Source of the DNA: an uncultured Succinatimonas sp.
Lineage (GTDB): Bacteria; Pseudomonadota; Gammaproteobacteria; Enterobacterales; Succinivibrionaceae
Length of the DNA stretch: 23,149 nucleotides
Assembly: GCA_937896115.1 (NCBI GenBank)
Contig: CALBLB010000387.1
Coordinates: 1-23,149 of the forward strand
Reading direction: 5' to 3'
The notes below the pieces were generated by a model. That model made no database searches. It saw only the letters and a program-made list of their open reading frames with translations, and was not told where the DNA came from. This document shows, one piece after another, positions 14,634 to 22,595 of this stretch. A program made the translations under genes and the position numbers. The stretch's first letter is position 1, and every line of letters starts with the position of its first letter.

Positions 14634-14864
14634 ATGGACGCAACCATGCTTTACCTCGCTGCAGGCCTGATGATGGGATTAGCCGCTATCGGCGGTGCCA
14701 TCGGCATCGGTCTTTTGGGCGGAAAATTTATCGAGGGTGCGGCAAGACAGCCTGATTTGCTCTCTTTACTTCGTACCCAGTTCTTCATTGTAATGGGCTT
14801 GGTTGACGCAATTCCTATGATCGCTGTCGGTCTTGGTATGTACGTGATGTTTGCCGTAGCCTGA
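14634..14864 (+). CDS. atpE: ATP synthase F0 subunit c
   Basis: 76 residues in two transmembrane helices, with the glycine-rich first helix GLAAIGGAIGIGLLGG and the polar loop ARQPD (37-41) that contacts the central stalk. The proton-carrying acid is Asp58 in VMGLVDAIPMI, equivalent to E. coli Asp61. I see no sodium-type ligand pattern, so a proton-driven ring is expected. A good AAGGAG site precedes the ATG. Confidence 0.98.
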   Translation: MDATMLYLAAGLMMGLAAIGGAIGIGLLGGKFIEGAARQPDLLSLLRTQFFIVMGLVDAIPMIAVGLGMYVMFAVA

Positions 14865-14902
14865 AACCTGACGTCTTTAAAGAATAAGCGGAGCGTTTCA
14901 CT

Positions 14903-15373
14903 TTGGAAATCAATGCCACTTTTTTAGGACAGGCAGTTGCGTTCCTGATCTTTGCGGTTATATGTATGAAGTATGTGTGGCCGCCTTTGATCAATGCTAT
15001 AGAAAAAAGGCAGAAGGAAATTGCTGACGGTCTTTCCAATGCTGAAAAAGCAAAAAAGAACTTAGAGTTGGCCAATAACGGAGCCAAAGAAGCTTTGCAG
15101 GAAGCAAAAGCTCAGGCTCAGAAAATTGTTGATGAAGCTCAGAAACAGCGAGCCGAAATTATCGACAAAGCTGCAACTGAGGCTCTTGAAGAAAAAGCGA
15201 AAATTCTTCAACAAGCTCAAAATGAGATTGAAGCAGAGCGCAATAAAGCGCAGGAAGAGTTAAGAACTCAGATTGCTGCGTTAGCTGTTGCCGGAGCTGC
15301 AAAAATTTTGAGTGAGCAGGCTGATTCGCATACTGATAAAACTGCTCTTGAGCAGATTGAAAAATCTATCTAG
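14903..15373 (+). CDS. atpF: ATP synthase F0 subunit b
   Basis: 156 residues, the same length as E. coli b. It begins with the family sequence INATFLGQAVAFLIFAVICMKYVWPPL (membrane helix about 6-26), followed by AIEKRQKEI and a long Ala/Lys/Glu/Gln-rich helix forming the peripheral stalk dimer to the end. The start codon is TTG at 14903, aligned with the normal family start (MxxNATxLGQ) and preceded by GGAG (14890-14893) at 9 bases; no ATG is available in the right place. It anchors F1 to F0 together with subunit delta. Confidence 0.97.
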   Translation: MEINATFLGQAVAFLIFAVICMKYVWPPLINAIEKRQKEIADGLSNAEKAKKNLELANNGAKEALQEAKAQAQKIVDEAQKQRAEIIDKAATEALEEKAKILQQAQNEIEAERNKAQEELRTQIAALAVAGAAKILSEQADSHTDKTALEQIEKSI

Positions 15374-15389
15374 GAAGGGATGAGCAGTA

Positions 15390-15920
15390 ATGGCTGAGAA
15401 TTTGACTGTTGCTAGACCTTATGCGGAAGCCGTATTTGGTTTGGCTTCAGAAGAAAAATCCTTCGACAAATGGCAGACTGAGCTTTGTGCCATGTCTGAA
15501 GCCGTCAAAGATCCTTTCTATTTGGGATTTTTGAAGAATTCATCGAGCCCTGACGACGCATCCAAATGTTTTGTGAAATTGCTTGCTGGGATTATTGATG
15601 CCGCAGGGGAAAATTTCATTAAATTGTTGGCTGCCAACGGCAGGCTTGAGGTTCTTCCGGAAATCTACGACGAGTTCTGCAGACTAAAGGCTAAACACGA
15701 TAGAGTGTTGACCGTGCATCTAACCTCAGCCCGTCGTTATGCCGAAGCCGATCTCGAAGCTCTGAAGAAAAAGCTTTTTGAAAAATATAACTGCACTATT
15801 GATTTGGAGCAACATCTTGATTCGACTCTGATTGGTGGAGCTGTGCTCAAGATTGGTGACAAAGTCATTGATGCTAGTATAAAGACAGGTTTGATAAACC
15901 TGTCTTCAACCCTCAGATAA
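15390..15920 (+). CDS. atpH: ATP synthase F1 subunit delta
   Basis: 176 residues, as in the family (E. coli 177). The N-terminal helical domain starts with VARPYAEAVFGLA, the usual opening, and the C-terminal domain has TSARRYAEADLEALKKKL and DSTLIGGAVLKIGDKVIDASIKTGL, the conserved GG-x-x-x-IGDxVID block. Delta joins the b dimer to the top of the alpha3beta3 head. AAGGGATGAG lies upstream of the ATG; spacing to atpF is 16 bases and to atpA 15 bases. Confidence 0.97.
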   Translation: MAENLTVARPYAEAVFGLASEEKSFDKWQTELCAMSEAVKDPFYLGFLKNSSSPDDASKCFVKLLAGIIDAAGENFIKLLAANGRLEVLPEIYDEFCRLKAKHDRVLTVHLTSARRYAEADLEALKKKLFEKYNCTIDLEQHLDSTLIGGAVLKIGDKVIDASIKTGLINLSSTLR

Positions 15921-15935
15921 TCAAGGGGATGGATA

Positions 15936-17477
15936 ATGCAACTTAATTCAACTGAAATTGCTGATCTGATTAAAGAAAGGATCAAGCAATTCAAAGTTGT
16001 GACTGAGGCCAGGGATGAAGGCGTTATCGTTTCTTTAAACGACGGTATTGCCAGAATTCATGGTTTAGCCAATGTGATGCAGGGAGAAATGCTCGATTTT
16101 GGTAATGATCTTTATGGTCTTGCATTAAATCTAGAGCGTGATTCTGTAGGTGCTATTGTGCTCGGACCTTATACTTCTCTATCGGAAGGCATGAAGGTTC
16201 ACAGCACAGGTAGAATTTTAAATGTGCCTGTTGGCAATGCTTTATTGGGCCGTGTAGTTAATGCTTTGGGTGAGCCTATAGATGGCAATGGTCCCATTGC
16301 TTCAGACGGATTTTATCCTGTTGAAAAAATTGCTCCGGGTGTTATTGCCAGACAGGGCGTAAATCAGCCTATTCAGACAGGATACAAAGCTGTTGACTCG
16401 ATGATCCCCATTGGTCGCGGCCAACGAGAACTGATCATTGGCGATCGTCAAACCGGTAAAACTGCTTTGGCCATAGATACAATCATCAACCAGAAAAAAT
16501 ATGGCGTACGTTGTATCTACGTAGCTATAGGGCAGAAAGCCTCTACTATTGCCGGAGTGGTAAGAAAGCTTTCCGATATGGGAGCATTGGATAACACCAT
16601 CGTGGTTGTGGCTTCAGCTGCTGATACTGCTGCATTGCAATATATCGCACCTTATTCAGGATGCGCTATGGGCGAATATTTCATGGATCAAGGTGAAGAT
16701 GCCCTGATTGTTTATGATGATTTGTCCAAACATGCCGTGGCTTACCGTCAGATTTCCCTGCTTCTGCGTCGTCCCCCTGGGCGTGAAGCTTTCCCTGGTG
16801 ATGTTTTCTATTTGCATTCAAGACTGCTGGAGAGAGCATCTCGAGTAAATGCTGAGTATTTGGAGAAAAAGTCAGGCGGGAAGGTTGTAGGAAAGACCGG
16901 TTCCTTGACCGCTTTGCCTATCATTGAAACTCAGGCAGGTGACGTGTCGGCATTTATTCCGACAAATGTTATTTCTATTACCGACGGACAGATCTTCTTG
17001 ACTACCAGTTTATTTAACTCAGGTGTAAGACCGGCTGTTGATCCTGGTATTTCAGTTTCTCGTGTAGGCGGATCTGCCCAGACTAAGGTGATCAAGAAAC
17101 TTTCCGGCGGTATTCGTACTGCATTGGCTCAATACCGTGAGTTGGCTGCTTTTGCTCAGTTCTCATCAGATCTTGATGAAAGCACCAGAAAACAGCTGAA
17201 TCATGGTCAGAAAGTGACTGAGTTGATGAAGCAAAATCAGTATGCACCTTTGACCGTTGCAGAACAGGCTTTGGTTATTTTTGCCGCTGAGCGTGGATTC
17301 CTTGAAGATGTTGAACTCAAGAAGATTGCCTCGTTTGAATCAGGACTTTTGAGTTTTGCTCATAGCAAGTATGAGGAAGTTCTTAAGGGAATAGACGAGA
17401 AGCCCGATTATAACGATGAGATCGTCAAGACTTTGAGCAACATTGTGTCAGAGTTTAAGTCGACTCAGGCTTATTAG
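15936..17477 (+). CDS. atpA: ATP synthase F1 subunit alpha
   Basis: 513 residues, identical in length to E. coli alpha. N-terminal beta-barrel to about residue 95; nucleotide-binding domain with Walker A GDRQTGKT (169-176) and Walker B region ALIVYDDLSKHA; arginine-finger block PGISVSRVGGSAQTK (about 367-381). The C-terminal helical domain ends SEFKSTQAY. It holds the non-catalytic nucleotide sites and supplies the arginine finger to beta. AAGGGGATGG precedes the ATG. Nothing unusual was seen. Confidence 0.99.
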   Translation: MQLNSTEIADLIKERIKQFKVVTEARDEGVIVSLNDGIARIHGLANVMQGEMLDFGNDLYGLALNLERDSVGAIVLGPYTSLSEGMKVHSTGRILNVPVGNALLGRVVNALGEPIDGNGPIASDGFYPVEKIAPGVIARQGVNQPIQTGYKAVDSMIPIGRGQRELIIGDRQTGKTALAIDTIINQKKYGVRCIYVAIGQKASTIAGVVRKLSDMGALDNTIVVVASAADTAALQYIAPYSGCAMGEYFMDQGEDALIVYDDLSKHAVAYRQISLLLRRPPGREAFPGDVFYLHSRLLERASRVNAEYLEKKSGGKVVGKTGSLTALPIIETQAGDVSAFIPTNVISITDGQIFLTTSLFNSGVRPAVDPGISVSRVGGSAQTKVIKKLSGGIRTALAQYRELAAFAQFSSDLDESTRKQLNHGQKVTELMKQNQYAPLTVAEQALVIFAAERGFLEDVELKKIASFESGLLSFAHSKYEEVLKGIDEKPDYNDEIVKTLSNIVSEFKSTQAY

Positions 17478-17485
17478 GAGCTTAC

Positions 17486-18349
17486 ATGGCCGGAGCAAAG
17501 GAAATACGCACTAAGATCGCCAGTGTGCAAAATACACAAAAGATCACTAGTGCCATGCAGATGGTAGCTGCTTCCAAAATGCGCAGAGCTCAGGATAAGA
17601 TGAGCCAAAGCCGGCCTTATTCGGCAGGTTTATTGCGCATTATCGGACATATTGCGGCCAGTCACAGCGAATTCCGTCATCCTTATATGGTTGAAAGACC
17701 TGTTAAGAATGTCGGTTTTGTGATTGTTTCTACTGATCGCGGGTTGTGCGGAGGTCTTAATATCAATTTGTTTCGTCAGATCATCCATAAGATAGATGAA
17801 TTCAAGAAGAAAAATATTGGTGTTAAGGTAGTATTGCTCGGATCGAAAGCCGGAAGCTTTTTCGTCAAAAGCGGAGTTGAAGTTGTAGCTTCACACAGTG
17901 GATTTGGTGATAACCCTTCTCCTGAAAAGCTTGTCGGTGCCATCAAGGTAATGACTGATGCTTTTTTGAAGCAAGAAATTGATGCTGTTTATTTGGCGTT
18001 TAATCGCTTCAAAAATACCATGGTTCAGGTACCGAGTTTGCCGCAATTGCTTCCCTTGAAGAAGACTGATGATGACAAGGTTGCCTCACATCATTGGGAT
18101 TACCTGTACGAACCGGATCCAGAGTCTATTTTGGATGTAGTGTTAGATCGCTATATTCAGCAGATGGTGTATCAGGCAGTACTTGAAAACCTTGCGTCTG
18201 AACAGTCGGCCCGCATGGTAGCCATGAAAGCGGCAACAGACAACGCTGAAACGCTAGTGAGTGATTTGCAACTTGAGTACAACAAGGCTCGCCAGTCAAG
18301 CATTACGATGGAGTTAAACGACATCGTGTCCGGTGCAGCTGCGGTCTAA
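17486..18349 (+). CDS. atpG: ATP synthase F1 subunit gamma
   Basis: 287 residues, the same as E. coli. The N-terminal helix MAGAKEIRTKIASVQNTQKITSAMQMVAASKMRRAQ and the C-terminal helix with SEQSARMVAMKAATDNAETLV are the coiled-coil rotor shaft. The Rossmann-like middle contains STDRGLCGGLNINL, the family signature. Gamma rotates within the alpha3beta3 head and couples it to the c ring. Only 8 bases separate it from atpA. Confidence 0.98.
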   Translation: MAGAKEIRTKIASVQNTQKITSAMQMVAASKMRRAQDKMSQSRPYSAGLLRIIGHIAASHSEFRHPYMVERPVKNVGFVIVSTDRGLCGGLNINLFRQIIHKIDEFKKKNIGVKVVLLGSKAGSFFVKSGVEVVASHSGFGDNPSPEKLVGAIKVMTDAFLKQEIDAVYLAFNRFKNTMVQVPSLPQLLPLKKTDDDKVASHHWDYLYEPDPESILDVVLDRYIQQMVYQAVLENLASEQSARMVAMKAATDNAETLVSDLQLEYNKARQSSITMELNDIVSGAAAV

Positions 18350-18370
18350 AGGTTAATTGAGGAAAAAAAA

Positions 18371-19783
18371 ATGGCAGAAACTGCTAATCGCGCTGGGAAG
18401 AAAGGTACGGTAGTACAGATCATCGGCGCCGTGGTGGATGTGGAGTTTAAGGAAGAGGAAATCCCTGAACTCTTCGATGCCTTGAAAATAGCTGCTGAAG
18501 GCGACAGAGCAGAAATTGTTCTTGAAGTTCAGCAACAAATAGGTGGTGGTGTTGTACGTTGCATCGCCATGGGATCTTCTGACGGTTTAAGTCGCGGTCT
18601 CACAGCAGTGAATACCGGTGACAGCATCAAAGTTCCTGTTGGTCGTGAAACGCTTGGACGTATCATGAACGTGCTGGGACAGCCTGTTGATGAAAGAGGT
18701 CCTATCAACGAGAAAGAAGATTGGTCTATCCATCGTGCTGCTCCTTCGTACGCAGAACAGTCTTCTACTACTGAGATCCTGGAAACCGGCATTAAGGTTA
18801 TGGATCTTATTTGTCCTTTTGCCAAGGGCGGAAAAGTTGGTCTATTCGGTGGTGCCGGTGTCGGTAAAACCGTTACCATGATGGAGCTGATCAATAACAT
18901 TGCTACTGCTCACTCAGGTTTGTCCGTATTTACCGGTGTTGGTGAAAGAACCCGTGAAGGTAATGACTTCTATCATGAGATGGAAGCAGCCAAGGTACTT
19001 GATAAGGTATCAATGGTTTATGGACAGATGAATGAACCTCCGGGGAACCGTTTGCGTGTTGCCCTTACCGGCTTGACTGTAGCTGAAAAATTCCGCGATG
19101 AGGGTATGGATGTGTTGTTATTTATCGATAACATCTATCGTTATACCCTTGCAGGAACCGAAGTATCAGCTTTGCTGGGTCGTATGCCTTCAGCTGTTGG
19201 TTATCAGCCTACTCTGGCAGAGGAAATGGGAAGTCTTCAGGAGCGTATTACTTCAACGAAGAAAGGTTCCATTACTTCTGTACAAGCTGTTTATGTGCCT
19301 GCTGACGATTTGACTGATCCAAGCCCTGCAACCACATTCGCTCATTTGGATGCAACAATTGTTTTGTCGCGTCAGATTGCTGCATTAGGTATTTATCCTG
19401 CAGTAGATCCTTTGGCTTCTACATCACGTCAGTTAGATCCTTTTGTGGTCGGAAAAGAGCATTATGAAGTCGCTCGTGGTGTCCAGACTGTATTGCAACG
19501 CTATCAGGAACTGAAAGATATTATTGCGATCCTTGGTATGGACGAGTTGTCAGAAGAAGATAAACTTACAGTAGCTCGTGCTCGTAAGATCCAACGTTTC
19601 TTGTCTCAGCCGTTCTCTGTTGCAGAAGTGTTTACAGGCACTCCCGGTAAATATGTTTCTCTTAAAGATACTATTAGAGGCTTTAAGGGAATTATTAACG
19701 GCGATTACGATAATCTGCCGGAACAGGCTTTCTATATGGTCGGTACCATTGAGGAAGCTGTTGAAAAGGCTAAGAACCTGTAA
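18371..19783 (+). CDS. atpD: ATP synthase F1 subunit beta
   Basis: 470 residues, about ten more than E. coli, mostly from a longer N terminus (MAETANRAGKKGTVVQ). Walker A is GGAGVGKT (160-167), and the catalytic glutamate is in GERTREG (Glu192). Walker B DVLLFIDNIYR and the C-terminal DELSEEDKLTVARARKIQRFLSQPF (DELSEED motif) follow. It carries the catalytic sites for ATP synthesis. GAGG precedes a run of A and the ATG. Confidence 0.99.
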   Translation: MAETANRAGKKGTVVQIIGAVVDVEFKEEEIPELFDALKIAAEGDRAEIVLEVQQQIGGGVVRCIAMGSSDGLSRGLTAVNTGDSIKVPVGRETLGRIMNVLGQPVDERGPINEKEDWSIHRAAPSYAEQSSTTEILETGIKVMDLICPFAKGGKVGLFGGAGVGKTVTMMELINNIATAHSGLSVFTGVGERTREGNDFYHEMEAAKVLDKVSMVYGQMNEPPGNRLRVALTGLTVAEKFRDEGMDVLLFIDNIYRYTLAGTEVSALLGRMPSAVGYQPTLAEEMGSLQERITSTKKGSITSVQAVYVPADDLTDPSPATTFAHLDATIVLSRQIAALGIYPAVDPLASTSRQLDPFVVGKEHYEVARGVQTVLQRYQELKDIIAILGMDELSEEDKLTVARARKIQRFLSQPFSVAEVFTGTPGKYVSLKDTIRGFKGIINGDYDNLPEQAFYMVGTIEEAVEKAKNL

Positions 19784-19800
19784 AGGTACGGAGGCTGCGT

Positions 19801-20226
19801 ATGGACACGTTTGCATTCGCTTTGGAAGTGGTAAGTGCCGAAGGCAGCCTGTATTCTGGCAAGGTTAAATCAGTGCGAGTAACCGGTAGTGAAGGTGAAT
19901 TGGGGATACGCTTCGGCCATACCCCTTTATTAACTACTATAAAAACCGGTTTGGTTACGCTGGTTGATGAAAATGACAAGGAAGATCAGATCTACTTGGC
20001 TGGTGGTGTGCTTGAGGTTCAGCCTGAGGTTACTACCATTCTTGCAGACACAGCGTTAAGAGCTGATGACATCGATGAGGCTAAAGCCAAAGAAGCTATG
20101 AATGCAGCTAAAGAGGCTATTAACAAGCATTCAAGCGGTGATGTCGATTACAATACTGCACTTGCTCGTCTTGCTGATGCTATGGCAAGACTAAAAGTAG
20201 TGGAAATCGCCAGAAACAGACGTTGA
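19801..20226 (+). CDS. atpC: ATP synthase F1 subunit epsilon
   Basis: 141 residues; E. coli 139. The N-terminal beta-sandwich has FALEVVSAEGSLYSGKVKSVRVTGSEGELGIRFGHTPLLT, and the C-terminal helical hairpin (about 90-141, DIDEAKAKEAMNAAKEAI ... RLKVVEIARNRR) can inhibit ATP hydrolysis. It ends with tandem stops TGA TAG. It is the last gene of the atp operon, followed by a strong hairpin. Confidence 0.98.
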   Translation: MDTFAFALEVVSAEGSLYSGKVKSVRVTGSEGELGIRFGHTPLLTTIKTGLVTLVDENDKEDQIYLAGGVLEVQPEVTTILADTALRADDIDEAKAKEAMNAAKEAINKHSSGDVDYNTALARLADAMARLKVVEIARNRR

Positions 20227-20264
20227 TAGTGATAATGTAAAATTAAGCTATCATGACATGATTG

Positions 20265-20294
20265 AAACCGGATATTAAAATATCCGGTTTTATT
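20265..20294 (+). terminator. Terminator of the atp operon, between convergent atpC and rpoH
   Basis: AAACCGGATAT (20265-20275) pairs perfectly with ATATCCGGTTT (20280-20290) across loop TAAA, an 11-bp stem followed by TATTATTT. The stem begins 2 bases beyond the rpoH stop on the other strand, so it could also slow rpoH transcripts, but the T-rich flank favours the plus strand. Confidence 0.88.
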
Positions 20295-21243
20295 ATTTAG
20301 AGGTTGTCTTGTTTTCAAGAGAGGGTGGGTTGTCGTTGACCCCTTGATTTATCATAAAGCTCTTAAGTTTTTTCATACCGGCGAGTTCTATTTGACGTAC
20401 TCTTTCAACTGAAATATGCAGTTGTGCTGCTAATTCTTGTAAAGTGTTTTTGTTTTCATCCAGCCATCGTTTCTGTATCACTGTTCTGGTACGCTCATCA
20501 AGCTGTTGCATAGCCATTCCAAGCTTTTCCAATTCAAAAGATTGGTAATTGCGGTCTTCAAAACTTTTGGCAAAATTAGAACTTTCATCTTCAAGATAAG
20601 CGGCAGGGGCAAAAGAGTCCTTATCAGAAGAGTCATCAGTATCAGCATCAAAAGCAACATCCTGTCCGGAAAGTCTGGTTTCCATTTCTGCAACATCTTT
20701 AGGACTGACTTCAAGATCGTTGGCTACTTGATTACGTTCTTGAGTAGTGAACCATCCTAGGTGCTTTTTGTTTTGCCTCAATTTAAAGAAGAGCTTGCGT
20801 TGGGCTTTAGTTGTAGCCACTTTGACCATGCGCCAGTTTTTTATAACGTAGTCATGTATTTCTGCTTTGATCCAATGTACTGCAAAAGCAGCTAACCTTC
20901 CGCCTACATCCGGATCAAAGTGTTTTACGGCTTTCATAAGACCTATATTCCCTTCCTGAATTAAGTCTGCAATGGGAAGCCCGTAACCAGAATATCCTCT
21001 GGCTATACTAACAACCAATCTTAAATGTGAAAGCACTAGCTTTCGTGCGGCCTCAATATCTCCGTAGTCTTTAAGTCTTCTGGCAAGAGATCGTTCGTCT
21101 TCTTCTTCCAACATTGGGATTTTGTTGATCCCGCTTATGTAGGAATTAAGATCTCCTACCGGAAGTAACATCATCTGTTGCTGTGATGACTGATTTTGAT
21201 CACCAGCTGAAATTGCAGTTTTTGTCATGTGTGTGATTGACAT
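20293..21243 (-). CDS. rpoH: RpoH, heat-shock sigma factor (sigma-32)
   Basis: 316 residues (E. coli 284), longer at both ends. Region 2 spans about 62-133 (ARKLVLSHLRLVVSIARGYSGYGLPIADLIQEGNIGLMKAVKHFDP). The RpoH-specific box QRKLFFKLR (148-156) separates it from other sigma-70 members. Region 4 near the end (NTLQELAAQLHISVERVRQIELAGMKKL) binds the -35. It directs RNA polymerase to chaperone and protease genes. The N terminus is Gln-rich before LLPVGDLNSYI, where the family homology begins. No clear Shine-Dalgarno precedes the ATG at 21243; it lies 11 bases after the ftsY stop, so coupling is probable. ftsEX, which stand between ftsY and rpoH in E. coli, are absent. Confidence 0.96.
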   Translation of the reverse strand: MSITHMTKTAISAGDQNQSSQQQMMLLPVGDLNSYISGINKIPMLEEEDERSLARRLKDYGDIEAARKLVLSHLRLVVSIARGYSGYGLPIADLIQEGNIGLMKAVKHFDPDVGGRLAAFAVHWIKAEIHDYVIKNWRMVKVATTKAQRKLFFKLRQNKKHLGWFTTQERNQVANDLEVSPKDVAEMETRLSGQDVAFDADTDDSSDKDSFAPAAYLEDESSNFAKSFEDRNYQSFELEKLGMAMQQLDERTRTVIQKRWLDENKNTLQELAAQLHISVERVRQIELAGMKKLKSFMINQGVNDNPPSLENKTTSK

Positions 21244-21254
21244 CTAAAAAATGG

Positions 21255-22421
21255 TTAGCCAAGTAAGGCGTCTACAAAAGATTCAACCTCAAATTCACGC
21301 AGATCTTCTGTTTTTTCTCCTATACCGATAAAGCGTAATGGAATGCCAAAATGATCGGCTAAAGCAAATACAACGCCTCCTTTGGCGGTACCGTCAAGTT
21401 TGGTAATTGTGATCCCGGTGATCTTAACTGCTTCATTAAAAAGTTTTGTTTGAGAGACGGCATTTTGACCGGTTGTTGCATCAAGCACAAGCATAACCTC
21501 GTCAGGAACATGAGCATCGTTCTTCTTCATGACTCTGACAATCTTTTTGAGTTCTTCCATCAGATTATCTTTATTTTGTAATCTCCCTGCGGTATCACAG
21601 ATCAATACGTCACATTTTCTGGCTTTGGCTGCAGTTAAAGCATCGAAAATTACTGAAGCACTGTCAGAGCCTGTAGGTTGGGATATCACGGGTACACCGG
21701 TACGTTCTCCCCATTTGCTCAATTGCTCTACTGCGGCTGCTCTGAATGTGTCACCGGCTGCCAACATGACTTTTTTACCCTGAGACATGAATTTAAGGGC
21801 TAATTTACCGATTGTAGTGGTTTTTCCTGCTCCGTTGACACCTACCATCAGGATGACATAAGGGCAATCATTGTGTTTTTCTGTATCAAGAGGTTGAGCA
21901 CAGGGTTGCAACAATTCACAAAGTATCTGTTTTAGATTATTTTTGAGAGCTCCTGCGTCGTGTAAATCTCTTAATTTTGAATGTTCACGCAATTTGGAGA
22001 TCACTTTTTCAGTAGTATCAACACCCAGATCTGCGGTAAGCAGAGCTGTTTCCAGATCTTCGTACAGTTCTTCGCTAATCTGTTTTCCTTTGATCATGGC
22101 TTCAAGACCATAGGCCAAATTTTCGCGCGTTCTTTTAAGCCTTTCAAAAAAGGAAATTTTATTTTTGCTTTGTTGAGGTTTTATCTGATGATCTTTGTCT
22201 GAATCAGTTGTTTGGATAGTATCTTTTTTACAGTTACCAGAGGCATACAAATTAGATAATTCATTAGCTTGTTTTGCTGATTCGTCACTTGTGTAAGTTA
22301 TATCTGTATGGTTATTTTGGATGTCTGACTGTTGTTCTGAAATGTCCGAATCGTTTGTCTTGGCATCAGTAGATATGGTTGAGGATTTTTTCTTGAAAAA
22401 ATTAAAAAAACCTTTGCTCAT
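21255..22421 (-). CDS. ftsY: FtsY, signal recognition particle receptor GTPase
   Basis: 388 residues from ATG 22421 (MSKGFFNFFKKK), which has AGG 7 bases upstream and matches the family opening. The frame is open to 22526 but that extension has no family likeness. Residues 15-90 are an acidic, Ser/Asp/Gln-rich linker. The N domain (about 91-180) is followed by the G domain: GVNGAGKTT (194-202), GDTFRAAAVEQL (223-234), DTAGR (276-280), TKLDG (340-344) and GIGEKTEDL near the end. FtsY docks ribosome-SRP complexes to SecYEG; N and G domains form the heterodimer with Ffh. It is divergent from rsmD, the usual gammaproteobacterial arrangement. Confidence 0.97.
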   Translation of the reverse strand: MSKGFFNFFKKKSSTISTDAKTNDSDISEQQSDIQNNHTDITYTSDESAKQANELSNLYASGNCKKDTIQTTDSDKDHQIKPQQSKNKISFFERLKRTRENLAYGLEAMIKGKQISEELYEDLETALLTADLGVDTTEKVISKLREHSKLRDLHDAGALKNNLKQILCELLQPCAQPLDTEKHNDCPYVILMVGVNGAGKTTTIGKLALKFMSQGKKVMLAAGDTFRAAAVEQLSKWGERTGVPVISQPTGSDSASVIFDALTAAKARKCDVLICDTAGRLQNKDNLMEELKKIVRVMKKNDAHVPDEVMLVLDATTGQNAVSQTKLFNEAVKITGITITKLDGTAKGGVVFALADHFGIPLRFIGIGEKTEDLREFEVESFVDALLG

Positions 22422-22595
22422 GATGGGCCTGCGAAAATTAGTGAAAAGGCTTATGCTTGATGTCGTAAGTTTACCGACCACATTGTACTCGTTTTGTCCG
22501 TCTGGTTGATTTGGCAAAACTGACAACTGATTTTTTTAAGCACGTATTACTACAGTAGTAGCTGTAAATGGTGAACAAATTTTGCGGAATGAATT
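22422..22595. promoter_or_regulatory. Divergent ftsY/rsmD intergenic region with a 13-bp palindrome
   Basis: Holds promoters for both genes. TACTAC-A-GTAGTA (22548-22560) is a perfect inverted repeat with a one-base centre, 35 bases before the rsmD start; it could be an operator or overlap the promoter. CTGACA (22520-22525) and TATTAC (22545-22550) are possible -35 and -10 hexamers with a long 19-base spacer. Confidence 0.35.

Noticed and set aside
22422..22526. N-terminal extension of FtsY
   Set aside because: The extra 35 codons lack family likeness and lie in the divergent promoter region; ATG 22421 has a ribosome site and the usual MxKGFF-type opening.
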